Assembly (NCBI GenBank): GCA_033064195.1
Contig: JARBJD010000112.1
Coordinates: 148,407-212,406 of the forward strand
Origin: Blattamonas nauphoetae
Taxonomy: Eukaryota; Preaxostyla; Oxymonadida
Direction: 5' to 3'
DNA: 64,000 nucleotides
In this document: in pieces, positions 48,715-57,123 of the stretch
Numbering within the stretch: the first letter of the stretch is position 1
Layout of the letters: every line of letters begins with the position of its first letter
Made by a program: the position numbers and the translations under genes
The notes under the pieces: model-generated
The model's database searches: none
What the model saw: the letters and a program-made list of their open reading frames with translations, nothing else
Told to the model about the DNA's origin: nothing

Positions 48715-49729
48715 ATTGTGGCGTGCGGGGGATCGTTGCGGAGAGAGTGTGAAATGAAGTGTGGAAAGTCGGCGGACGTGATGGGATACTGAACAACGAA
48801 CGAAGGAGGAAGGCAGGTGGTGAGAGGTCAGAGGTCAGAGGGGGTGAGAACGAGGGAGTGCGAGGCAGGAGAGGATCAGAGTTCAGTCTAGTCGAATTGC
48901 TTCTCGCATCTGTAGAATGCCTCCCGATAACAACAATCCACACTTCCCTCTGATGATACACTCCAATAATCACACCACGTGCACTCCCACAAGCGAACAG
49001 TCTTCTGAGCAGACACAGAATTGATCACTCCTTCGTCCCCTCCAATCCTTTTCACTCCAATCATCACACTTCTTTCCATCTCAGTCGCCGATTCTTCTTT
49101 GTCTGGGTTGAACACAAGTTCTGCTTGTCTCCCATCTCCACTACAACAACCCCATCCCCACTCGTTCTCCCCCTCCTCTTATTGTGATCCGAGACATGTC
49201 ACACTCTTCGATTTTATCCACAACACACATCGGTATTGTCTTCATCCCCCACGTCTCCTCTGCTTGCAGCACGAGTGCCAGCTCATACATGCTCACCTTC
49301 CCTCCTCTCATCCCCACCATTTCCCGTCTCCAACTTCAAAATTCTCTCCAAAGTGGCCTGTCGCTCTCATCAACACCCAAATCCCTCGCCGATCCCTACC
49401 TCCATCCGTCTGTCACAAACCCGATCATCCTCCCTTCTCTCCCCAGCTCTTCCCAAATGACCCTCGTCCTTTCAATCTGCCCACTAAGGAGTCTGTCACA
49501 CTTCATCCGAAGCAACATCCTTCTTCACAATTGTCAACACAAAATGGGTTCTCTCCGCATGGCAACTCCGCCATCCAAGCCCCGTCTGTTCGAGACAATT
49601 CAACCTACCAGCATCGATATCGACATGGCGGAAGAAGGTCCATTTGGAATGTGTCACATCGATCTCCTTTCTGCCGCACGTCTCTGCCATCCACACCTCG
49701 TCACTCGATTCGCCCATAATCCTCTCCAA
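48715..49729 (-). other. Possible minus-strand spliced gene, unit 2
   Basis: Copy of 32,900-33,914 with the same protein-like segments on the minus strand. Sequence agreement between units covers coding and non-coding bases alike, so it gives no evidence for or against selection. Confidence 0.3.
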
Positions 49730-49844
49730 CCCAGCTACAACTCTCCCCCTCGACTCTTTCGATCGTGTCGTCGTCCGAAGTACTTGTCCTGAACGTGGTC
49801 GCCATTGAGGCTCGAACAGAAGAATGCCAGCTGAATGAAAAGAG

Positions 49845-50466
49845 AATCGGGACTCTCTGAGAGAGATGGGAACCTCACCTCCTCAAGCGTCTACACTGTT
49901 TGTCACGACGCGAAAGAACAGTGAATGAACACGAGTGTCCTTCCACCAGACTTCAAGCTTGAATGACAATCTGACGAATCCATCCTCGCCACTCCTCGCT
50001 CGTTTTCCAATGATTCACTCACCCTCTCAGCATTCAAAACCCAAAAACTGGTTCAACGTCGTCTCCGTTTCCGCTCAACTCATCCAGCTCCATGTGTCAA
50101 GCGACCAATAGTCTGTTGAGATCAACTTGAGAGACTTCGGATTGAACCAGTACGAATGCGAAGGAAGGGTGGTGTGTGGGACGATGCTGTCGTTTGCTCT
50201 CACACATCTACAAGAACTCCAAGTGTTCCTGTCCAGCTCCTCCCAACAATCTTTTCCTCAAATCACTCGCGATGGAGCGGACACTCCTCTCACAGGCGAT
50301 GAAGGCGAGTGTTGGCATTTACGTTGTGCTGTGCATCGACGACGTGGTGCATGTGAATGACCCCCGCGGCGGGCTGCTCTCGCTGTTCGTGTCGGAGAAG
50401 AGCGAGGACGAGAAGAAACGAGAAGCGCTGGACTCACAGAAGGAAGATGAATCGGAACCCGAGTGA
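49845..50466 (+). other. Coding-like exons spanning the unit 2/unit 3 junction
   Basis: Counterpart of 34,022-34,633. Here the tail frame ends EALDSQKEDESEPE, as in the unit 1 copy at 17,742-17,918. Confidence 0.35.
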
Positions 50467-51978
50467 GGGGGATGGGAAGGGAATTATCGAGTGAAAGCAT
50501 CTTATCGATTGCAAAGATTGAACAAAATGAAACCGTGGGAGAGAGGGTGAAAAGTTATTTATCCGCGTGCATCAACTTCGAGAAGAATTGGGAGAATGAT
50601 CGTGCTTTTCGATCACAATGGCTTGAGTAAATCTAAGGAGAGAAAACTTCGAGAAAGAGAGAAAGAAAGACACTGTAAGTTAGAAACTCATTTCTCAATT
50701 GAGTTATATCCCCTCCATAGTTGGAGTGAACGTTCGTGAATTGGTTCATGGGCACGATCATTCATTTCTCATGAACACGTCACTTCTTTGACTTATCTCT
50801 TCAAACAATAGTTACAGACGATGAAAGCAATAGTTTTTGAAAACCATGACAATAAAAAAATATTCAAGGAGGGGATTGAACCTTTGAGCTTCATTCGTCC
50901 ATTTAGCACTTTAGTCGTACATTTAGCAAAGCCCAGGATCTCGACAGGTTGTTATCAGCGGGGGAGATTGCCTCCAGAATTAAACTGCTCATGGGCACGA
51001 TTGGGTTGGACAGTTCGAAGTACGGTCCGTACTCCCTGAAGCACCCGGGAAGATCAAGGAACAGATTGATTGGGATGAGCGACGGAGAAAGGAGCTTCTC
51101 AGATGGGAGTTGAGGATTCGAGGAGAGGGGAGATGGAGTGGCTGTTTGGAGAGGAACCGAGGGAGTTGTTTCGCGTGCGAGTTGCATCGAAAGATTGTCT
51201 GAGCCAGAAACTGCTTCGCTGAATGCTGTTCGTTGCGTCAGTGTGAACTCGACCGACGGTTTCGGGGAGGGGGAGTTGGAGTGAGGCTGATTTGTTTGTG
51301 CTTTCTTTTCTGCATTCTCAGAATCCGAGTCGGAATCTGTCTGTTCGTCTGAGTCGACACTCCTCTTTCGACTGCTCTTCAGATTGTTCCATTGTGTCTT
51401 CGTGTAAACTCGACGAGCAATGCAGGATGGCGCTTCTGTGGTCATCGTCGTGTGCAGCTTCAGTGTTGTCGTCCTCGTCCTCCTCTTTCGAAGCATCAAA
51501 AGCGTCTGCTTCCTCAAACTTGTCAACGCTCTCGTTCTCGACCACTTCATGCAGAACGATGGATGGAGTAATTGTCGAGACACTTCCCGAAAGCACCTCT
51601 CCCCCATTCATTGTCACTTCGATCGGATCTGATGAGTTCATTTCAATCACTTTGGTATCTGCCTCAATCACAATCGCTGGGAGTTCCTCAGCAGTCGAGC
51701 TTCTCATCAAAACTGTCGCTTTCTTCGGAGCCGGATGATGGTGATAGTCGAATCTGTCCATCTCGTCCTCGTCCTCGTCCTCCATCGTTAGACGGGACAG
51801 CAGATCCTTCGCAACCTTCTTCGGACAGTCAATGAACTTTCGCATGGCCGCCATTCGATGTTTGTGATATGCGCTCGCTGTTAACACGAAGGCTAACGAG
51901 ATGGCGACGAAGAAGACGACGCAGCACACCACACACGATATGATCGTCACAACGAGGAGGATCTGGAGGTCGGTTTCG
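50284..51978 (+). repeat. Segmental tandem repeat, unit 3 stub (1.7 kb)
   Basis: The third copy follows units 1 and 2 until GGTCGGTTTCG at 51,978 and then changes abruptly to unrelated DNA. The nine bases GCCAAATTG at this edge (51,978-51,986) also occur at the left edge of the array (17,650-17,658). Confidence 0.9.
50903..51978 (-). pseudogene. TmcB-like gene fragment (unit 3), 5'-truncated
   Basis: Only the last transmembrane helix (LVVTIISCVVCCVVFFVAISLAF), the FIDCPKKVAKDLL segment and the acidic tail are present. The coding sequence is cut at the array edge and runs into unrelated sequence, so no functional product is expected. Confidence 0.75.
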
Positions 51979-52769
51979 CCAAATTGTCTTCGCTTTTTCC
52001 TGATTTCATTTCGACATTGAATCATGAATGTCAACTTTGATTTCATTCACTTCGACTTTGAACTTTTTAATTCAACTTTGAATTCTTACATTTCGATAAG
52101 GTATTATTTTTGTTCGTCTCTGAAATCGTCAAACTACATGGGCGATGTAAAACTAGGCTTCTCAAAACAGGGTTTAGATGGTCGGAAAGGCCGAAGTTTT
52201 TGGGGATCTCCGGAGCTCAACATTTTTGTGTTTTGACAGTATAATCCTCGCATTTTGTTGCTTTTCCAGCAAATAATTGTCCGAAGAACTGATATGTGAG
52301 AATTGAACGAGAAAGAAACATTAAAAGAATGAGGAGAGTCTGTGGGAGAAGAGTCAACAACATGCGAGTTGAGATGAAAGTAGGTTCCAAGCTGGATGAA
52401 AAGGCAATGTGACCGTAGAGATTGCACGTTCAGAAGGTGCTCACTGAAAAAAAGTCACTGGGACGACGCTCTGCAGCGCTTCAGCCCATCCAGTCGAACG
52501 TGATCATGATCTTGTGAAATTATTGGCATGGTTGCCCAATAAATCAGGTAAAATGTAAAGAATGAGGGAAATATAAACTTTATGCATGTACTCTATCCCA
52601 GCAAACACACATAGCGTGTCACAGTAAAGTTCTGTCCTTTCACGATCTTCGCATAGGATTTGGCTTTTCAGCTCAAGAGCGTAACATAAATCATGTCAGT
52701 ATTCACATCCTCAGCTGTAATCCCACAAAACGATTCTCCGATCATCTAAAACGAAGTTTAGACCTTCTT
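51979..52769. other. Gene-poor interval right of the array
   Basis: AT-rich single-copy DNA. It contains the left arm of an imperfect inverted repeat (52,160-52,240). Short frames on both strands are unconvincing. Confidence 0.45.
52160..52240 (-). repeat. Imperfect inverted repeat, left arm
   Basis: Read on the minus strand this resembles 53,475-53,545: TTGAGCTCCGGAGATCC, then CAAAAACTTCGG, then a TTTCC.ACC.A stretch. Identity is about 70-75% by eye over some 65 bases. Confidence 0.5.
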
Positions 52770-52891
52770 TTGTGGCGCTTGTCAGGTTTTCCCGATTTGA
52801 AGTTTCTGTCGAAGTGCTTCTTCTCCTTTTGGTCTAAAAAGCATATCTACTGCATGAATATGAGCTTGAATATCTTACACTATGCTCGGAT

Positions 52892-53098
52892 TTGCTTGTT
52901 TTTGCTGAGAAAAATCCAAAAACCGACGAAATCCAAGATTCTACAAAACTTGATCAAGATCCCCCTTCAGAGCAAGAACACAAACAGAGTGCCTGTTACC
53001 TTCTGGTGGATGGAAGATACCAAAGTTATCGCCAAGCACCAGTCTCTTTCAAAAAAGAATCGTGTTGGCTCAAGAGTCAGCTTCATCTAGACATCTAA
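52892..53098 (+). other. Coding-like short frame (possible exon remnant)
   Basis: The frame reads NPKTDEIQDSTKLDQDPPSEQEHKQSACYLLVDGRYQSYRQAPVSF, which has a protein-like composition, then stops. It sits between the arms of the inverted repeat. No start context, partner exon or family is visible. Confidence 0.2.
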
Positions 53099-53474
53099 CT
53101 CATTCAACGAAGAGATTTCTGTTCAAATCGAGAGCAAATTAGAATAACGGAGACCTGATGTACATTGTGTTTTGACAGAGACGAAATATGATCGGTGCAA
53201 GATTTAGCTTTATTCCTACATCTCTTTTCAGAAAACGAATGGCAATCAGTTCACAAAAGAGTGAAAACAAGAAAAATGCAAACTTTTAGTTCAGGGTCTT
53301 CTATGTAACAAACACAACGATTTTATCAACCCAAGTCGATGAAAAAGGATTGCCTCAAAACTGACAGGCCAATTCGCCATGTCACTCAAGTAGAAGGAAA
53401 CTGAATAAATGCTGGTCATCTCGATATATCTCTTTCACTACACCCATTCCAACATTTTTTGGAAAAACGGAGAT

Positions 53475-53545
53475 TCAAGACCGAAAAAATATTGAGCTCC
53501 GAAGATCCTCACAAACTTCGGGGTTTCCCACCTACAATTGTTTTA
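53475..53545 (+). repeat. Imperfect inverted repeat, right arm
   Basis: Pairs with 52,160-52,240. The two arms bound about 1.4 kb that could be an old, eroded transposon. No target duplication was recognised. Confidence 0.5.
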
Positions 53546-54467
53546 GTACGATTGCGAAGTGGTTTGAAGGAAAATCGTTTCTCATGAAAAGTGGTGAAAA
53601 ATGGTGAAAACGATCCTGTGTAGAATGTCGTCAGAACCGAATGACGTGAATACCTGTCAACTACCGATTTAACATGTTTTGACACCATCAGAGGGTCAAA
53701 ATTGACGTGTAGGAGAAGAGCGAGACGTCACTTTCCCCTCCTTGCACATTTCGTGTTTCAGATTTTTGATGTGCGGTCGGATCAAACCAAATTTTTCAAA
53801 AGCACTTTTTTCCTAAAATTTCACCTTTCAAAATCAATTTCGGATTTTAGAACGTGTTTGAACACAATTTGAGACATAAAGGTGTTCATAGTGGCGAGTA
53901 GTATAGATGGCGAAAATCGATACCAATCTAGATCGCCAATAACACGGAATAAATGAATTTCAACCTCAAAAACATACATTTCCTGACCCTTCGATTTTGA
54001 TGAATTTTGGACCTAATTCTTACTTTATTTTGATAAAATGAGCTCCAAAAATTGATTTCAGTCGATCCAGGACCAGATCAATCGGTACGATCATTTGGTA
54101 GTCGTTCGTTAATCCTATTGACTGCCCCAGGTGCCCCAGGTGGATCGCCAAAATAATTTCATTTCATTTTTGGTAGGTCCACAGGTCCACAAGTCCACGG
54201 CGCAGGGGCATGCTCAGAACGCACCAGAATGACGTGCACTACCTCCCCATGCATCTGTGGTATTGGTGGATTGTTTTGGTCGATTTTGGTTTTTTCACTT
54301 TTTTCATCACTATATAAGGTAATAAAAAAATCGAATTTTTCAAATTAACCTTAATTTTTGTGACCATCCACAATTGTTCTTACAAGCCTAATATCGGTCT
54401 GACGAGTTTATATACGACGTGTTTCGTGCGATCTGAGAAGTATTTCTGGAGTTATGGGTGATCTCAA
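53546..54467. other. Non-coding interval before the Maverick
   Basis: AT-rich sequence with no credible gene. It holds the first, most divergent copy of the CCAGGTGG/AGGTCCAC repeat at about 54,115-54,215. The Maverick terminus may lie in this interval, but no terminal inverted repeat can be checked because the other end is outside the window. Confidence 0.45.
54115..54215 (+). repeat. CCAGGTGG/AGGTCCAC repeat, copy 1 (divergent)
   Basis: TTGACTG, then CCCCAGGTG twice with GGATCGC, an A/T-rich spacer, and AGGTCCAC twice ending AAGTCCAC. It is the same organisation as the five copies at 55.8-57.0 kb. Confidence 0.65.
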
Positions 54468-54510
54468 AATAAACGCTGATTTATTTTTTATCGATTTTTT
54501 TAATTTGTAT
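54468..54510 (+). promoter_or_regulatory. AATAAACG + T-rich upstream motif, decayed gene 1
   Basis: AATAAACG at 54,468 is followed by a T-rich run and TTTTTTTAAT before the ATG at 54,511. Same layout as the motifs at 55,062 and 57,076. Confidence 0.45.
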
Positions 54511-54661
54511 ATGAAGAGGAGATCCAGACCAAGTTTGAAAAATCCAATTTTGAGCTTTGACCACACAAACCTCTTCCAAGGTCAATCCCGATCTGCTGAG
54601 TTCATTTCTGATGTTTTCAGAGTGATCTGAGCAGTAGTTCATGAGATATGGGTGATCCAAA

Positions 54662-54706
54662 AATAAACGTTAAACTTTTTTAACTTTCTGATTTTTTAAT
54701 TTGTAT
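54662..54706 (+). promoter_or_regulatory. AATAAACG + T-rich upstream motif, decayed gene 2
   Basis: AATAAACGTTAAACTTTTTT precedes TTTTTTAAT and the ATG at 54,707. This is the second copy in the 196-bp tandem repeat. Confidence 0.45.
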
Positions 54707-54720
54707 ATGAAGAGGAGTTG

Positions 54721-55061
54721 TTGGCCAAGTTCAAGTATTGAGCCCTCGACGTAATGTTCCAAGATACTCAGGCAAAATGGTGCCCTGGTGACTGATGCGC
54801 AGAACGATTTGGAGGTTGGATTGGAGACGGATGATCGAAAGATTGTCCCCGGGGTTCATGTTGGCAGCTCCTAGATGTGCCCGTAAATCATGCCCACCCA
54901 AGACTTAACCCTTTAAGGACTTCGCCAGCAGCAGTCATTTAGAAGGATCGCGATAGAACGATCCCCAAAGGAGTATCGGGGTGTCTATAGGAAGCTCGTA
55001 CGAACGTGGGAAGGCTCTTCTCTTCGGTTATTTTTGTTTTGTTTAATTCATGGAATTCAAG
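54721..55061. other. Non-coding interval
   Basis: Spacer of about 340 bases before the 201-aa gene. It is more GC-rich than its surroundings around 54,780-55,010. Nothing is recognised in it. Confidence 0.4.
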
Positions 55062-55109
55062 AATAAACGTTCAACTTTTTTTATTTTTCAATTTTTTAAT
55101 TAGTATAAA
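55062..55109 (+). promoter_or_regulatory. AATAAACG + T-rich upstream motif of the 201-aa gene
   Basis: AATAAACGTTCAACTTTTTT, then TTTTTTAATTAGTATAAA directly before ATG 55,110. The distance from AATAAACG to the ATG (48 bases) equals that at the polymerase gene. Confidence 0.6.
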
Positions 55110-55715
55110 ATGACAAACCTCTTAACACCAAGCAAACTAATTGACATCTTAAATAATGAACAATTAATTCTGATCACTGAGCCTGTTCTGAATCGACGTG
55201 GGACATCATATCTGACACAGGGTACTTTTGAATATGCAACTGAAGAGAAACCTTATGACATTTATCAAGTATACATCACATCATTCGTTAAAGGAGCACG
55301 ACCGCATCTAAATCCCACTCTGTATCACAGATTTGATGATTGTTGCACGAAAGAGAAGTTCATTGAGTCCCTGCACAGTGAGAATTGTGAACTTGTTGAT
55401 GAATACAAAAGATCAGAGTCTGTGGTGAGATATCTTCATGAAGGTGTTGAATGGAGGATTAAACCATCAGACTGGATGAAAGGAGGAAGAACACATGAGA
55501 AGAAGCGCAAACACTACACTCAATCATTTGTTGAAAATGAATTGAGAAAATACAATTGTGAACTCGTTGGTGAGTACCAGAAAGTAATGGTTCCTTTTCA
55601 CTATCGGGTTGTTGGAGAGGATAAAGTTTACAAAGTGAGACTTGATGAATGGTTTAAAGCAAAGAGAAAACCACACCTAAGAGGCAAAACAAACAGCTCT
55701 AAAGTTGAGGAATAA
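55110..55715 (+). CDS. Maverick-associated hypothetical protein, 201 aa
   Basis: The single open frame has a clear ATG directly after the shared T-rich upstream motif. The product is basic and soluble-looking, without signal peptide or membrane segment. It contains two related halves: NCELVDEYKRSESVVRYLHEGVEWRIKPSDWMKGGR (about residues 92-127) and NCELVGEYQKVMVPFHYRVVGEDKVYKVRLDEWFKAKR (about 150-187), so it carries a duplicated module with a conserved Y..(V/E)..Y/W core. Similar repeats occur in DNA-binding-like ORFs of large DNA viruses, but I cannot name a family. It lies upstream of the polymerase in the same orientation, which suggests it belongs to the Maverick. Confidence 0.6.
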   Translation: MTNLLTPSKLIDILNNEQLILITEPVLNRRGTSYLTQGTFEYATEEKPYDIYQVYITSFVKGARPHLNPTLYHRFDDCCTKEKFIESLHSENCELVDEYKRSESVVRYLHEGVEWRIKPSDWMKGGRTHEKKRKHYTQSFVENELRKYNCELVGEYQKVMVPFHYRVVGEDKVYKVRLDEWFKAKRKPHLRGKTNSSKVEE

Positions 55716-55841
55716 GTTGACCATTTATTTTTGCACACATTGCTTGAACAAGAATAACTTAGAGACAAAAAGGATTATGACATTGGAGATGGTGGATGTT
55801 GTGGTTGATGAATAGGTGTTGGATTTCATTGGTGGATTCCA

Positions 55842-55935
55842 ATGGCGATTGACTGGACCAGGTGGCCCAGGTGGATCGCGAAATCAAATTGGTTTTTATT
55901 TTTGGGAGGTCCACAGGTCCACAAGTCCACAATCT
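55842..55935 (+). repeat. CCAGGTGG/AGGTCCAC repeat, copy 2
   Basis: GGCGATTGACTGGACC, CAGGTGG twice, GGATCGCGAAAT, A/T-rich spacer, GGGAGGTCCAC, AGGTCCAC, AAGTCCAC, AATCTTGTTAG. Confidence 0.85.
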
Positions 55936-56061
55936 TGTTAGAAACAATTAAAATATGTTATTTGTGAGTTTCCTCTTCGTTTAGCTCATTGCCGTTATAT
56001 TACATTCTTCTTTTCTTTTGTGATCTTTTAATTAGTGTTGGATTTCATTGGTGTATTCTCA

Positions 56062-56175
56062 TGGCGATTGACTGGACCAGGTGGCCTAGGTGGATCGCGA
56101 AATTAAATTGGTTTTTATTTTTGGGAGGTCCACAGGTCCACAGGTCCACAGGTCCACAAGTCCACAATCTAGTTA
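56062..56175 (+). repeat. CCAGGTGG/AGGTCCAC repeat, copy 3
   Basis: Direct copy with four AGGTCCAC units before AAGTCCAC. It lies within a longer tandem unit of about 220 bp that starts at the TATTACAT motif near 55,995. Confidence 0.88.
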
Positions 56176-56282
56176 GAAAAATATAAACTGTTATTGATTC
56201 TTTACTCAAAGCTGTCATATTACATTGTTCTTTTCTTTTGTGATCTTTTAATTAGTGTTGGATTTCATTGGTGTATTCTCAT

Positions 56283-56385
56283 GGCGATTGACTGGACCAG
56301 GTGGCCTAGGTGGATCGCGAAATTAAATTGGTTTTTATTTTTGGGAGGTCCACAGGTCCACAGGTCCACAAGTCCACAATCTAGT
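56283..56385 (+). repeat. CCAGGTGG/AGGTCCAC repeat, copy 4
   Basis: Direct copy with three AGGTCCAC units, in the second 220-bp tandem unit. Confidence 0.88.
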
Positions 56386-56566
56386 TAGAAATAAATAAAC
56401 TGTTCGTTGTGGGTTTTTCTTTTATGCTCAAAGCTGTCATATTACATCAAGTATATGTATTGTGGACTTTCTATTTTGATGCTACAATTATCTCCATTTG
56501 ACTTAGGTCATTAATAAAACAGAAGGGAAATGCTGTATAGAATCATCAATTTGAGACCATTTCTGA

Positions 56567-56680
56567 GCTCCTGTGGACATGTGGACCTGTGGACCTGTGG
56601 ACCTGTGGACCTCCCAAAAATAAAAACCAATTTAATTTCGCGATCCACCTAGGCCACCTGGGCCACTTTTGGACAGTCAA
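56567..56680 (-). repeat. CCAGGTGG/AGGTCCAC repeat, copy 5 (inverted)
   Basis: Same core in the opposite orientation (GTGGACCT repeated, then CGCGATCCACCTAGGCCACC). It lies in the first of two tandem units of about 293 bp. Confidence 0.88.
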
Positions 56681-56858
56681 TAGTTATTCAAAATTAGCAT
56701 CTGTCATTAGTTCTTTGCTCATTGCTGTCGTATTACATCAAGTATATGTATTGTGGACTTTCTATTTTGAGGCTACAATTATCTCCATTTGACTTAGGTC
56801 ATTAATAAAACAGAAGGGAAATGCTGTATAGAATCATCAATTTGAGACCATTTCTGAG

Positions 56859-56975
56859 CTCCTGTGGACATGTGGACCTGTGGACCTGTGGACCTGTGGA
56901 CCTCCCAAAAATAAAAACCAATTTAATTTCGCGATCCACCTAGGCCACCTGGGCCACTTTTGGACAGTCAATAAT
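56859..56975 (-). repeat. CCAGGTGG/AGGTCCAC repeat, copy 6 (inverted)
   Basis: Almost identical to copy 5, in the second 293-bp tandem unit. Copies 2-4 face copies 5-6 about a centre near 56,470, so the region can form long hairpins. Confidence 0.88.
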
Positions 56976-57075
56976 TCTTCACAATTTGCATTTGTTATTC
57001 GTTCTTTGTTCAAAGCTGTCATATTACATAACTCACGCGTATTGATGCAGTTCTTGTAATTTCCCAACAACGCAG

Positions 57076-57123
57076 AATAAACGCTAAACTTTTTTTCTTT
57101 TCTGTTTTTTTAATCTGTTTAAA
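57076..57123 (+). promoter_or_regulatory. AATAAACG + T-rich upstream motif of the polymerase gene
   Basis: AATAAACGCTAAACTTTTTT, more T-rich sequence, then TTTTTTTAATCTGTTTAAA directly before ATG 57,124. Confidence 0.6.

Larger units (their letters stand above)
34469..50283 (+). repeat. Segmental tandem repeat, unit 2 (15.8 kb)
   Basis: This is the second full copy of the segment in the same orientation. It lacks the hAT-like insertion and its target duplication, which account for 909 bp of the 918-bp length difference. It holds the better-preserved CR NTPase gene (copy C) but its TmcB-like gene carries two extra frame breaks relative to unit 1. Confidence 0.92.
54400..54720 (+). repeat. Diverged tandem repeat of a leader plus start region (about 196 bp period)
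   Basis: Two successive blocks share GATCTGAG.AGTA, ATGGGTGATC, AATAAACG, a T-rich stretch, and TTTGTATATGAAGAGGAG; the ATGs are at 54,511 and 54,707. Each ATG opens only a short frame (39 and fewer codons). They look like duplicated, decayed 5' ends of a Maverick gene. Confidence 0.5.

Noticed and set aside
55989-56388. Small plus-strand frames encoding hydrophobic peptides (LLFFCDLLISVGFHWCIL).
   Set aside because: They are translations of the tandem repeat itself, and the same frame recurs only because the DNA repeats.
55842-56975. CRISPR array.
   Set aside because: The repeats contain 8-bp iterations, occur in both orientations, and have related rather than unique spacers. The DNA is eukaryotic.
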